Part shown: in pieces, positions 1-8,733 of the stretch | How the letters are laid out: each line of letters opens with the position of its first letter | Numbering within the stretch: the stretch's first letter is position 1 | Source: JAZKFT01 sp965246935 | Lineage (GTDB): Bacteria > Bacteroidota > Bacteroidia > Chitinophagales > Chitinophagaceae | Assembly (NCBI GenBank): GCA_965246935.1 | Contig: CBDFGC010000025.1 | Span: 124,001 to 188,000, forward strand | Length of the DNA stretch: 64,000 nt | Direction: 5' to 3' | Position numbers and translations under genes: made by a program | Notes under the pieces: generated by a model | What the model saw: only the letters and a program-made list of their open reading frames with translations | What the model was told of the DNA's origin: nothing | Databases searched by the model: none

Positions 1-220
1 CCGACAAGGTATTGCTTTCTGTTCGAAGACAAAGTTAGCATGCACACAAACCTGGTTTTTTAGATGAATAAGTAAGCCCAAATTTCTACTTATATTTATT
101 TCCGAACAAGATTTTAGCGATACTTGTATAGACAAAAGATTGATTTGTTGCCAACGCTGCTATTGAGGTTACCTGCTTTTGTTGATTGTGATAGCACACT
201 AATAAAGGCGGCTATGTATA
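1..220. other. Left-edge non-coding stretch
   Basis: No convincing coding frame, RNA gene or hairpin terminator was seen here. The stretch is AT-rich and presumably carries the promoter of the GH13 gene that starts at 221, but I could not identify a clean Bacteroidota promoter (TTTG / TAnnTTTG) at proper spacing. Confidence 0.4.
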
Positions 221-1531
221 GTGACGGTCAATAACCATTTTATACTTACAAATTACGTGGAATTGAAACATCCGGAATGGAGCAAGCATGCAACAATTTA
301 CGAAGCGAATGTGCGGCAGGCTACGCCGGAAGGCACTTTCAAAGCATTTGAGGCGCACTTGCCCCGGCTAAAAGAGCTGGGTATTGATATTATCTGGCTG
401 ATGCCCATTCATCCCATTGGTGAAAAAAATCGCAAAGGAACATTGGGCAGCTACTACGCTGTAAAAGATTATTATGGCGTAAATCCGGAATTTGGAAACC
501 TGCCTGATTTTAAAGCGTTGGTACAAAAAATTCATGGCCTGGGTATGCGTGTAATTATAGACTGGGTAGCAAATCATTCGGCCTGGGATAATAATCTGGT
601 AACTGAACATCCTGAGTGGTACAGTAAAACGCCGGAAGGCAATTTTCAGCCAACGCCCTGGTATGACTGGGAAGATATTATTGAATTTGATTATGACCAG
701 CCAGGCATTCGCCGATACATGACGGAAGTATTGAAATACTGGGTGAACGAAACAAATATTGATGGTTACCGGTGCGATGTAGCCGGTTTTATTCCGGTTG
801 ACTTTTGGGATAGCGTTCGGCCTGAATTAGATAAAATTAAACCTGTTTTTATGCTGGCCGAGTGGGAATCGAGGGACTTGCATGCACACGCATTTGACAT
901 GACCTATTCCTGGAGTTTGTGGGATAAGATGAAAGAGGTAACCAATGGCAATAAAACCATCAGCAGTTTAGTGGAATATATGGCACATGATGTTAATACT
1001 TTTCCGCGGGATGCTTACCGGATGACCTTTACCGATAACCACGATAAGAACTCCTGGGAAGGAAATCAGTATTCCAATTTCGGCGATGGATTAACGGCCT
1101 GTATGGTATTGTGTAGCGTTGTCAACGGTATGCCACTGGTATACGGCGGGCAGGAAGCAGGCTTAAACCGGTCGCTGAAATTTTTTGATAAAGATTTGAT
1201 TGAATGGAAACAGCACCCGTTTGCCGGTTTGTATCAAAAACTATTTCAGTTAAAGCACAGCAACCAGGCATTGTGGAATGGTGCTTATGGTGGCGAAATG
1301 ATCCGTATCGTCAATGATCAACCTGAACAGGTTCTTTCTTTTTTACGCCAAAAAAACGGCAATCAGGTAATTTCCATCTTTAATTTCAGTGCAACGCCGG
1401 TAACAGTTACGCTGCATGCAAAATATGGGGCCGGAGATTACACAAACGTGTTTACGGATGAGGGATATGAATTAAAGCCAGAAGATACAATTACACTCCC
1501 GGCTTGGGGATATAGGGTGCTGGCGAAGTAA
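221..1531 (+). CDS. GH13 alpha-amylase family glycoside hydrolase
   Basis: This is a retaining alpha-glucan hydrolase or transglycosylase of the GH13 family, about 436 residues. The four classical GH13 regions are visible in order: DWVANHS near residue 114, GYRCDVAGF near 182 (nucleophile Asp186), MLAEWES near 211 (acid/base Glu214) and FTDNHD near 270 (transition-state Asp275). A short C-terminal beta domain follows the (beta/alpha)8 barrel. No signal peptide is visible, so a cytoplasmic role in maltodextrin or glycogen turnover is inferred; substrate specificity cannot be read from sequence. The start is a GTG at 221; the nearby ATG at 213 runs into a stop after six codons, and the first family-like residues begin around residue 17, so a slightly later start is possible. 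A strong convergent terminator follows the stop. Confidence 0.9.
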   Translation: MTVNNHFILTNYVELKHPEWSKHATIYEANVRQATPEGTFKAFEAHLPRLKELGIDIIWLMPIHPIGEKNRKGTLGSYYAVKDYYGVNPEFGNLPDFKALVQKIHGLGMRVIIDWVANHSAWDNNLVTEHPEWYSKTPEGNFQPTPWYDWEDIIEFDYDQPGIRRYMTEVLKYWVNETNIDGYRCDVAGFIPVDFWDSVRPELDKIKPVFMLAEWESRDLHAHAFDMTYSWSLWDKMKEVTNGNKTISSLVEYMAHDVNTFPRDAYRMTFTDNHDKNSWEGNQYSNFGDGLTACMVLCSVVNGMPLVYGGQEAGLNRSLKFFDKDLIEWKQHPFAGLYQKLFQLKHSNQALWNGAYGGEMIRIVNDQPEQVLSFLRQKNGNQVISIFNFSATPVTVTLHAKYGAGDYTNVFTDEGYELKPEDTITLPAWGYRVLAK

Positions 1532-1562
1532 AGCAGTTAGCTTTGAAGGGTAGCTAACTTCC

Positions 1563-1607
1563 AAATAAAGGGTTGCCAACTTTTTAAAAATTGGCAACCC
1601 TTTATTT
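1563..1607. terminator. Bidirectional hairpin terminator between convergent genes
   Basis: A perfect 17-base inverted repeat (1563-1579 and 1591-1607) surrounds an 11-base A/T loop. The stem core is GGGTTGCCAA / TTGGCAACCC, flanked by A-rich and T-rich tracts on both sides, so it can serve the GH13 gene on the plus strand and the DUF962 gene on the minus strand. Confidence 0.85.
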
Positions 1608-1616
1608 AGGCTGTAA

Positions 1617-2081
1617 TTACAATCCTATTCCCAGTTTCTTATACACAAAGCTCATCAGCCACGCCGGACCAATCATCAGAAACTGAATGTCCTTAAAAAA
1701 AGAGGGCTTTTTACCTTCCACTTTGTGGCCGTAAAACTGCCCGATCCATGCCAGCACAAAAATGATGATACATACGATCCAGAGGGGCACAGCACTATAC
1801 TTTTCAATTAAATAACAGCCATACAAACAGGCACATCCAAACAGCAGCAAACCAATCCATAAAGTACGGCTTAGGTACAGGTAATAGATCGTAATGAACA
1901 GGATGACGGCTATAGACACATTTGCCTGAATATGAAAAATAGCGAATGGTAATTTAATGGAATATAACAATCCGGCAATGGAAAAAAAAATAGCAGGAAC
2001 ACATATCCAGTGAATGGCTTTATTTTTTTCGTTTTTATGGCTCTCACCATATTCCAGCAGCCAATTGTCAATGGTTCGCAT
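1617..2081 (-). CDS. Mpo1-like (DUF962) membrane protein
   Basis: A 154-residue protein of the DUF962/Mpo1-like family. The N-terminal pattern W-L-x-E-Y-x-x-S-H with a second histidine in KAIHWICVP, and the C-terminal YGHKVEGKKP followed by IGPAWLM, are family hallmarks. Roughly four hydrophobic segments lie between them. The yeast member Mpo1 is an Fe(II)-dependent dioxygenase acting in alpha-oxidation of 2-hydroxy fatty acids, and the conserved histidines here could bind metal; bacterial function is not established, so this is a family assignment only. It starts at an ATG and stands alone between panC and the GH13 gene. Confidence 0.82.
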   Translation of the reverse strand: MRTIDNWLLEYGESHKNEKNKAIHWICVPAIFFSIAGLLYSIKLPFAIFHIQANVSIAVILFITIYYLYLSRTLWIGLLLFGCACLYGCYLIEKYSAVPLWIVCIIIFVLAWIGQFYGHKVEGKKPSFFKDIQFLMIGPAWLMSFVYKKLGIGL

Positions 2082-2218
2082 AATCGTTTTTTTTGCAAGG
2101 TAATAGTTTCAGAATCACGGATGAGGTAGATTACGCTGATTGCACAGATGAAAAGCAGTGTGGTATTTAATTTCTGAATCACGGATGAAGCACCTTTACT
2201 ATGTATTACCTGTATATA

Positions 2219-3067
2219 TCAATTGATCAGCATATTATCAATCAGCCTTACTTCTCCTATAAAAGCAGCTATTAATACAACCACTTTCTGGTTTTCTGAC
2301 ATTTCATTAATTGGCTGTAAGTTTTCAGCATCCGCAATAGCCACATAATCAATACTGGAAAAGCCAGCTTTTAATAATGCATTGACAGCTTGTTGTGTTA
2401 ACTCGTCAGGGCTGTTTTTTGTTATGTTTTCTTTTATCCATGTAAGTTGCTGGTAGATAGCTGTTGCCTGCTGGTGTTGCTCATGATTGAGGCGCACATT
2501 ACGGCTACTCATGGCAAGGCCGTCTTTTTCCCGTAGCGTAGATACGATTACCAATTGGGTTTCTATATCCGTTAACTGCACCAGCCGCTGTATTACTTTG
2601 CATTGCTGGTAGTCCTTTTGCCCTAAAAAAAGCCGGGTGGGTTCCACAATTTCCAGCAGGCGTTTCACTACCCGGCACACACCCTGGAAATGCCCCGGCC
2701 GGTACCGGCCTTCCCATACCGTTTCGATGCTACCCAGATCAAACGCCTGTTGAAGCAGGGCGCCATCCGGGTACATTTCTTTTACATCGGGCAAAAATAA
2801 AATATCCGTATGCTGTTGTTCTAAAAGCATACAATCTCTTTCCGTAGTAACCGGGTATTTTTCAAAATCAGTTGCGTCGTTAAACTGTAAGGGGTTTACA
2901 AATATGCTTACTACGGTTACATCGCAAACGTGCTGAGATTCCTGGATGAGTGATAAGTGGCCGGCGTGTAAAGCGCCCATGGTAGGTACAAAACCAATCG
3001 TTTTTGTATGACTAATTACCGTTCCGAGGTAGTTACGTAGGGCGGAAATGGTTCTGAAAATAATCAT
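2219..3067 (-). CDS. panC: Pantothenate synthetase
   Basis: PanC condenses pantoate with beta-alanine using ATP (via pantoyl-adenylate), the last step of vitamin B5 synthesis, in the cytoplasm. The 282-residue length is normal. Visible signatures are the ATP-binding PTMGALHAGH motif (HxGH at residues 34-37), the RPGHFQGVC segment that binds pantoate, FLGQKDYQQ, and the KMSKS-like MSSRN loop. It starts at ATG 3065-3067 and is divergent from the glycogen-synthase-like gene across a 105-base gap. No panB or panD is next to it, so the rest of the pathway must be elsewhere. Confidence 0.95.
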   Translation of the reverse strand: MIIFRTISALRNYLGTVISHTKTIGFVPTMGALHAGHLSLIQESQHVCDVTVVSIFVNPLQFNDATDFEKYPVTTERDCMLLEQQHTDILFLPDVKEMYPDGALLQQAFDLGSIETVWEGRYRPGHFQGVCRVVKRLLEIVEPTRLFLGQKDYQQCKVIQRLVQLTDIETQLVIVSTLREKDGLAMSSRNVRLNHEQHQQATAIYQQLTWIKENITKNSPDELTQQAVNALLKAGFSSIDYVAIADAENLQPINEMSENQKVVVLIAAFIGEVRLIDNMLIN

Positions 3068-3104
3068 AAGTAACGTGGAGTATTAGCGGGCTTTAGATTA
3101 AATG

Positions 3105-3135
3105 CTTGTGCTACAGCGCTTTTCCGTTAGTTTTG
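3105..3135 (+). promoter_or_regulatory. Candidate Bacteroidota-type promoter for the GT5-like gene
   Basis: A TAGTTTTG box at 3128-3135 matches the Bacteroidota -7 consensus TAnnTTTG exactly, with CTTG at 3105-3108 as a partial -33 box about 19 bases upstream. The ATG of the next gene lies 38 bases downstream. Confidence 0.5.
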
Positions 3136-3172
3136 CCAACTTTTTTAAGCGCAAATTTCACAATCGTTACTC

Positions 3173-3991
3173 ATGAGTACAAAGAAAAGGATTTTATTCA
3201 TCGCCAACGAAATGTCGCCCTATCTGGAGCTGACAGAGTTTGCGGAAACGGTGAATAAATTAGCCATTCTTTCCAATAACAACGGGCTGGAAGTACGGTG
3301 CATTATGCCACGCTTCGGTATTATAAACGAACGGCGGCACCGCCTGCATGAGGTTGTGCGTCTCAGTGGTATTAATGTAAGTGTAGATAACGATGACTAC
3401 CCGCTGCAGATTAAGGTAGCTTCTTTACCCAATGCCCGGCTGCAGGTGTACTTTTTGGACAATGACGAGTTTTTCCGGCGTAAATATGCGTTTACAGATG
3501 AAAATGAGAAGTGGTATGACGATAATGGCCTGCGCACTATTTTTTATTGCAAAGGAGCATTGGAGACGGTGAAAAAATTTGGATGGCCGCCGGATATTAT
3601 CCATTGCAGTGGCTGGATGACCGGCCTTATCCCGATGTATCTGCGTACTGTTTATAAACGGGAAGCCGTTTTTACACATAGCAAAATAATTTACACCTTA
3701 GGTGAACTTACTTTTAAAGAGAAACTGGGTAAAGATTTTTTAAGGCAGGCTGTGATTAGTGATGCCGTAAAAGAAGCCGATCTTGAACCATATAAAGATG
3801 CTAACAATCTTGCCCTGATGAAGGGTGGCGCTACGTATGCGGATGTAATTGCGATTGGTGCCGAAAAAATTGATAAAAAATTAAATGACGAATTTGTAAA
3901 GCCTAAAACCAAGAAGATCATGCCCTACACGCCGTCCGGGGGTGATTTAACAGCCTATTTACAATTGTATAACGACCTTGCCGCTGATTAA
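3173..3991 (+). CDS. Glycogen/starch synthase N-terminal (GT5-like) domain protein, half length
   Basis: A 272-residue protein resembling the N-terminal starch-synthase catalytic domain of GT5 enzymes. It opens with KRILFIANEMSPYLELTEFAE, the place where glycogen synthases have the ADP-glucose-binding start, and contains PPDIIHCSGWMTGLIPMYL, equivalent to the family's DIIHCHDW region. Full-length GT5 enzymes are about 480 residues; the second Rossmann domain with the catalytic KTGGL-type and E-x7-E elements is absent. Short stand-alone proteins of this type recur next to panC in Bacteroidota, so this is probably the native form and not a truncation. Whether it is an active glucosyltransferase is unknown. 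It reads opposite to panC and is followed by a hairpin terminator. Confidence 0.75.
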   Translation: MSTKKRILFIANEMSPYLELTEFAETVNKLAILSNNNGLEVRCIMPRFGIINERRHRLHEVVRLSGINVSVDNDDYPLQIKVASLPNARLQVYFLDNDEFFRRKYAFTDENEKWYDDNGLRTIFYCKGALETVKKFGWPPDIIHCSGWMTGLIPMYLRTVYKREAVFTHSKIIYTLGELTFKEKLGKDFLRQAVISDAVKEADLEPYKDANNLALMKGGATYADVIAIGAEKIDKKLNDEFVKPKTKKIMPYTPSGGDLTAYLQLYNDLAAD

Positions 3992-4023
3992 TTTATCTGT
4001 TTGGTCGTACCATTTCCACAACA

Positions 4024-4053
4024 GGCAGATAATTTTTCTGCCCTCTTTATTTT
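4024..4053 (+). terminator. Hairpin terminator after the GT5-like gene
   Basis: GGCAGA (4024-4029) pairs with TCTGCC (4037-4042) across a 7-base loop and is followed by a T-rich run (CTCTTTATTTT). The stem is only 6 base pairs, so it is a moderate prediction. Confidence 0.5.
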
Positions 4054-4116
4054 GATAATCCTATCTTGATTGAAGCGGCAGAAACAGCTTTTATCAACTT
4101 TTAAACAGTAGCTGCT

Positions 4117-5586
4117 TTGCGTTCGCTTATACCCGTATTCCTGTTTATTGCCACCGTTTTTGTTTTCTCCTGCACCAAGATAGACTCTACTGTTTTAGGA
4201 GGCGATCTGATTCCGGCGGTGGATAACGTAAACACCTTTGACACCACTTTTGATGTAGAAACCATCAATTTAGTGCAGAATGATGATAGCACACTACTTT
4301 CTTACACCGATTTACTGGCAGTAGGATCAACCAGCGATCCTTTGTTTGGCCAATCGGCTGCAACACTTTCTTTTGAAATAAAGCCGGTTAATTTTTCTGC
4401 CAGCGATATTTCCCGTAATATGAAAGACAGCCTGATCGGGTATGACTCTACCGTGCTTTGCCTGCATTATTCCGGTGGTTTTGGCGATACAACACAGGAT
4501 ATACAGTTTGACGTGTATATGCTTAAGGATGAATTTAGGTACACGTCCCTGTACAATATCAAAGAAGCACCACCGGTAGCGGAAACGCAATCGATCGGTT
4601 TTAAAAAGGTATCATTAAAGTCGCTACTTAAAGATTCAATCCCTATTTACCGGTCCACTACATTCAGTTATAAAACAATCAATGAACTGCGCATACCACT
4701 CAAATCTTTGAGGCTGGATACTTTATTAAAAGATAGTACAGCGCTTTCGCTTGATACGTTTTTCAGGGTAAAATTTAAAGGCTTAGCCATTAAGGCAACA
4801 GTGACGGGTACTCCCGGAAGCATGGCTTATTTCAATATATCGGATACAGCTTCCAAACTGGAATTTTTCTACCGGCGTAAAAACAACGGCACTGATACGA
4901 CACATACTACTTTTTATTTTAATCCGAATAATTCAGGCTTTGCCGATAATATAACATGGACAAAAGGTGGTGAGATACTATCGCACCTCAACCCTTTACA
5001 GCCTGATCCGCTGGTGTATATCAAAACAACACCGGGTACAGCCGCCCGCATTCGCATACCGGGCCTGCAGGCGTTATCGAACCGCATTGTGCATCGTGCT
5101 GAATTGAAGATGTACCAGGTACCCGTTGCGAACCCAAGAGATAGCTTACTGGTTGTGCCGCCATTGCTGTACCTGGAGCGGTTTGAACCCAATAACATCG
5201 CTTTTAACAAGTATCAAAGCATCCCTATCGACCTAAGTCCAAACACCGCTTACGGGGATTGTTTTCCCAGTACCAACGGAATTGATTACGCTTATTTTGG
5301 GGGATTTCCGAAATATGAAGCGGTTAATAATACGACCACAAAAGCCTATACCTTCAATATTTCCCGGTACGTGCAGCAAATCATTACCAAAAAACTGGTG
5401 AATGCTGATTTGCGGCTTTCCTCCAATCTGTATTCTCAGTACGATGGTTGTGGCCTTGGCACTGGCCCAATCCGGGTTACCACAAATCCGATTGGTTATG
5501 GAAGGGTACGCCTGGGAGGTGGCAATGCAACCGGCAGTAATCTGCCTTACAAAATGCGCCTTCGGATAATCTACTCTAAATTATAA
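4117..5586 (+). CDS. DUF4270 family lipoprotein
   Basis: A 489-residue secreted lipoprotein of family DUF4270, common in Bacteroidota and without a known biochemical role. The signal peptide runs to a lipobox ending FVFSC, with Cys19 as the lipidated residue, followed by the family's typical opening (TVLGGDLIPAVDN, then a run of DT-containing beta strands). The rest is Thr/Ser-rich, predicted beta structure. The start is a TTG at 4117-4119: an in-frame TAA at 4102-4104 leaves no room for an upstream ATG, and the signal peptide begins immediately. It is probably outer-membrane or surface anchored. It lies 49 bases upstream of metK on the same strand. Confidence 0.85.
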   Translation: MRSLIPVFLFIATVFVFSCTKIDSTVLGGDLIPAVDNVNTFDTTFDVETINLVQNDDSTLLSYTDLLAVGSTSDPLFGQSAATLSFEIKPVNFSASDISRNMKDSLIGYDSTVLCLHYSGGFGDTTQDIQFDVYMLKDEFRYTSLYNIKEAPPVAETQSIGFKKVSLKSLLKDSIPIYRSTTFSYKTINELRIPLKSLRLDTLLKDSTALSLDTFFRVKFKGLAIKATVTGTPGSMAYFNISDTASKLEFFYRRKNNGTDTTHTTFYFNPNNSGFADNITWTKGGEILSHLNPLQPDPLVYIKTTPGTAARIRIPGLQALSNRIVHRAELKMYQVPVANPRDSLLVVPPLLYLERFEPNNIAFNKYQSIPIDLSPNTAYGDCFPSTNGIDYAYFGGFPKYEAVNNTTTKAYTFNISRYVQQIITKKLVNADLRLSSNLYSQYDGCGLGTGPIRVTTNPIGYGRVRLGGGNATGSNLPYKMRLRIIYSKL

Positions 5587-5596
5587 GGCCTGCTAT

Positions 5597-5604
5597 TATA
5601 TTTG
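5597..5604 (+). promoter_or_regulatory. Candidate -7 promoter box for metK
   Basis: TATATTTG matches the Bacteroidota -7 consensus TAnnTTTG and sits 32 bases before the metK ATG, inside the gap after the DUF4270 gene. No clear TTTG -33 box is visible, so this is tentative. Confidence 0.35.
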
Positions 5605-5635
5605 CGGCCAAACCAAAAACAACTATTCCATATTT

Positions 5636-6886
5636 ATGCCTTACCTTTTTACATCAGAAAGCGTTAGCGAAGGCCATCCGGACAAAATTGCTGACCAGAT
5701 TTCTGATGCGCTGATTGATAATTTTCTTGCTTTCGATCCCCAATCCAAAGTGGCCTGCGAAACATTAGTTACTACCGGGCAGGTAATACTGGCTGGTGAA
5801 GTAAAAAGCCAGGCTTATCTCGACGTTCAGGAAATAGCCCGTGGTGTAATACGCCGTATTGGCTACACCAAAAGTGAGTATATGTTCGAAGCAAATAGCT
5901 GCGGCATTCTTTCCGCTATTCACGAACAAAGCCAAGACATTAACCAGGGTGTTGACAGGCAGCAGAAAGAAGAACAAGGCGCCGGCGACCAGGGAATGAT
6001 GTTTGGTTACGCAACCAACGAAACAGATGATTATATGCCGCTGGCGCTGGACCTGGCACATAAAATTTTGATTGAACTGGCTGCTATGCGCCGGGAAAAC
6101 AGTGATATATCTTACCTGCGGCCGGATGCGAAAAGCCAGGTGACACTGGAATATGACGATAACAATCAGCCTGTGCGTATTGATGCGATTGTAGTATCGA
6201 CCCAACACGATGATTTTGATGAAGAATCAGTGATGTTGCAAAAAATAAAGTGGGATATCATTAATATCCTGATTCCAAGAGTGCAACGCAAGTATTCCAA
6301 ATATGCAAGCCTGTTCAACGACCAGATTAAATACCACATCAACCCCACTGGTAAGTTCGTAATTGGCGGCCCGCATGGCGATACCGGCCTGACCGGCAGA
6401 AAAATTATTGTAGATACGTATGGCGGAAAAGGTGCCCATGGTGGTGGAGCTTTCAGCGGAAAAGATCCTTCCAAAGTTGACCGTTCTGCTGCGTATGCAA
6501 CCCGCCACATTGCTAAAAACCTGGTAGCAGCCGGCCTTTGCAGCGAAGTACTGGTGCAGGTTTCTTATGCCATTGGTGTAGCTCAGCCAACCAGCATCAA
6601 CGTAAATACGTATGGTACTTCAAAAGTGCAAATGACGGATGGTGAGATTGCAAAAAAGGTGGAAGGCCTGTTTGATATGCGGCCTTACTTTATTGAGCAA
6701 AGACTGAAGTTGCGTAACCCGATTTATAGTGAAACGGCTGCCTATGGACACATGGGCCGTAAACCAGAAACCGTAACCAAGTATTTTAAAATGCCCGGTG
6801 GTAATCCTAAAAGTGTAGAGGTGGAATTATTTACCTGGGAAAAGCTGGATTATGTAGATAAGGTAAAAGAAGCATTTGGCATATAG
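5636..6886 (+). CDS. metK: S-adenosylmethionine synthetase
   Basis: MetK makes S-adenosylmethionine from methionine and ATP, releasing phosphate and pyrophosphate; it is a cytoplasmic tetramer and an essential housekeeping enzyme. The 416 residues carry the N-terminal SEGHPDK motif (residues 11-17), the GAGDQGMMFGYA hexapeptide region, the phosphate-binding GGPHGDTGLTGRK stretch and the GGGAFSGKDPSKVDRSAAY loop. Length and motifs are intact. The gap to the upstream gene is only 49 bases, too short for a SAM riboswitch. A terminator follows the stop. Confidence 0.97.
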   Translation: MPYLFTSESVSEGHPDKIADQISDALIDNFLAFDPQSKVACETLVTTGQVILAGEVKSQAYLDVQEIARGVIRRIGYTKSEYMFEANSCGILSAIHEQSQDINQGVDRQQKEEQGAGDQGMMFGYATNETDDYMPLALDLAHKILIELAAMRRENSDISYLRPDAKSQVTLEYDDNNQPVRIDAIVVSTQHDDFDEESVMLQKIKWDIINILIPRVQRKYSKYASLFNDQIKYHINPTGKFVIGGPHGDTGLTGRKIIVDTYGGKGAHGGGAFSGKDPSKVDRSAAYATRHIAKNLVAAGLCSEVLVQVSYAIGVAQPTSINVNTYGTSKVQMTDGEIAKKVEGLFDMRPYFIEQRLKLRNPIYSETAAYGHMGRKPETVTKYFKMPGGNPKSVEVELFTWEKLDYVDKVKEAFGI

Positions 6887-6907
6887 ACCACATTAAAAAT
6901 TAAAATA

Positions 6908-6940
6908 AAACTCCGCTCTCAAAAAAGCGGAGTTTTTATT
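6908..6940. terminator. Bidirectional terminator between metK and the amidohydrolase gene
   Basis: AAACTCCGCT (6908-6917) pairs with AGCGGAGTTT (6926-6935) around an 8-base loop, with A-rich sequence before and TTTTTATTTT after. It serves metK on the plus strand and, read in reverse, the minus-strand operon ending at 6985. Confidence 0.85.
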
Positions 6941-6984
6941 TTCCTGGTGACACCGCAATTGTAGCCATTTAAAACAGACACTAT

Positions 6985-7813
6985 TTACAAACCATAAAAA
7001 GCAACGGCATTTCTCCCCAAAAAACAAATCCTGTTCATCTTGTGTGAAGGACTGAAAGTAGGCCTCAGCAATCTGTAGCTGTGCTTCGTACCCACCTGCT
7101 ACCAAACATACCGGCCAGTCACTGCCATACATAATCCGGTTCGTACCGAATGTTTCTACTACTACATCTATATATGGTGTAAAATTTTCCCCTTTCCAGG
7201 TCGTAAAATTGGTTTCGGTGACCATGCCCGATATTTTGCAGCTCACATTTGGTAAAGGTGCAAAAGCCTGTATATCTCTTTTCCAATCGGCTATCTCACC
7301 AGCTTTAATGGGAGGCTTGGCAATATGGTCCATCACAAATTTCTGATTGGGTAGTTGTGAGGCTAACTGATAGGCAAACCGAAGCTGATCGGGATAAATG
7401 AGAATATCATAGGTAAAACCATATTTGGACAGCAGGCTGATGCCATTCTTAAACTCGGGTTTTATCATTAAAGCTCTGTCTGCTTCGCCCTGCAATACAT
7501 GACGGAAACCTTTCATCAGGGGCAAACTACTGTAATAAGCCAGCCGTTCTTCCAGATCAAAGGAACGCAGATCCACCCAACCCACTACGCCTTTTATAAA
7601 TTCATGCCCTTCAGCATTGGTCAAATGAAAAATATTGTCTGCTTCGCTTTGTTCGCTCTGTACGGTTACGCAGCAATCAAAGCTGTGCTGTTTCAAAATG
7701 GGCTGTAAGTCTGCCGGTAAAAAGTCTTTGCGGATAACGGACATATCCTCTGTAATCCAACTGTCCCGAACCGGGTTGTAACTCCAGAAATGCTGGTGGC
7801 TATCAATACGCAT
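6985..7813 (-). CDS. Amidohydrolase family protein (L-fuconolactonase-like), frameshifted near its 3' end
   Basis: A TIM-barrel metal hydrolase of the amidohydrolase-2 family, the group containing L-fuconolactonase and 4-sulfomuconolactonase. The N-terminal metal motif RIDSHQHFW (HxH), a VMDHIAKPP strand and MYGSDWPVC with the catalytic Asp are visible. The uninterrupted frame runs on to 6893, through the metK terminator, with a nonsense-looking tail. Removing one base from the TTT run at 7010-7012 (AAA on the coding strand) restores the expected ending FFGENAVAFYGL with a stop at 6985-6987, giving 275 residues. So the gene carries a one-base insertion or the sequence has an error. It lies 36 bases after the FAH-family gene and 3' of the SDR gene, fitting the lactone-hydrolysis step of an oxidative sugar-acid pathway. 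Confidence 0.85.
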
Positions 7814-7849
7814 AAGCTGAGATTAAATGGGGTGAGCCTATAAATATTT

Positions 7850-8719
7850 TTAAAACGTTGAAACCGGGGCTTGATAAGCTACCGCTTTTTGTTCTGATTC
7901 TCCCATCCCGTCAATGCCTAACTTCATCACATCACCGGGCTGTATATACAAGGGTGGCTTCATGCCCAAACCTACCCCGGCAGGCGTGCCGGTAGAAATA
8001 ATATCGCCGGGCAGCAATGTCATAAAACGGCTGATGTATGAAACAAGGAATGGGACACCAAAAACAAGATCGGATGTGTTGCCTTGCTGCATCATTTTGC
8101 CGTTTAGCGAAAGCCATAGGTTTAGGTTGTGTATATCGGCAACTTCATCTTTGGTAACCAGCCAGGGACCCAGCGGGGCAAACGTATCGCAACCTTTTCC
8201 TTTATCCCAGGTTCCACCCCGCTCCAGTTGAAATTCCCGTTCGCTCAAATCGTTGTGCAGGCAATAGCCGGCCACATAATCCATAGCCGTTTCTTCCGTT
8301 ACATAACTTGATTTTTTTCCAATTACTACAGCCAGTTCCACTTCCCAGTCGGTTTTCTTAGAGTCTTTCGGAATAATAACCTGATCGAACGGACCACTAA
8401 GTGCAGATGTTGCTTTCAGGAAAATGATGGGTTCGGCAGGTATATCGGCACCGGTTTCCCTGGCGTGGACTTTATAATTGAGCCCGATACAAACAATTTT
8501 GGATGGCCGGGCAACAGGCGGGCCTATGCGGGTGCGGTCGGGTAAAGCAGGTAAGGGAGCCGGCAGTGTATCCATTTCTTTTTCCAGTTTCGTTAATCCG
8601 TCACCTGCAAAAAATGCCTCATCATAATCACCGGTTATACGGCTTGCATCGTAGTAAATACCATCTCTGTAAATACCAGGTTTTTCCTGGCCGGCCGGAC
8701 CAAAGCGGATTAGTTTCAT
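7850..8719 (-). CDS. Fumarylacetoacetate hydrolase family protein (2,4-diketo-3-deoxy-L-fuconate hydrolase-like)
   Basis: A cytoplasmic FAH-superfamily enzyme that cleaves or decarboxylates 2,4-dioxo acids with a divalent metal. The metal-binding and catalytic segments KIVCIGLNYKVHARETG, EPIIFLKATSALSGP, DWEVELAVVIGK (metal Glu residues) and the STGTPAGVG loop are all present. The length of 289 residues from the ATG at 8717-8719 is normal. An ATG at 8759-8761 is in frame, but the 14 extra residues it would add come from the inverted repeat next door, so the MKLIRFG start is preferred. Its place between an SDR and a fuconolactonase-like gene suggests 2,4-diketo-3-deoxy-L-fuconate or -rhamnonate as substrate; this is an inference from context. 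Confidence 0.88.
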   Translation of the reverse strand: MKLIRFGPAGQEKPGIYRDGIYYDASRITGDYDEAFFAGDGLTKLEKEMDTLPAPLPALPDRTRIGPPVARPSKIVCIGLNYKVHARETGADIPAEPIIFLKATSALSGPFDQVIIPKDSKKTDWEVELAVVIGKKSSYVTEETAMDYVAGYCLHNDLSEREFQLERGGTWDKGKGCDTFAPLGPWLVTKDEVADIHNLNLWLSLNGKMMQQGNTSDLVFGVPFLVSYISRFMTLLPGDIISTGTPAGVGLGMKPPLYIQPGDVMKLGIDGMGESEQKAVAYQAPVSTF

Positions 8720-8733
8720 GCTAATTAGTTTAT

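Noticed and set aside
5587..5635. SAM riboswitch upstream of metK
   Set aside because: The gap is only 49 bases and no SAM-binding fold is visible.
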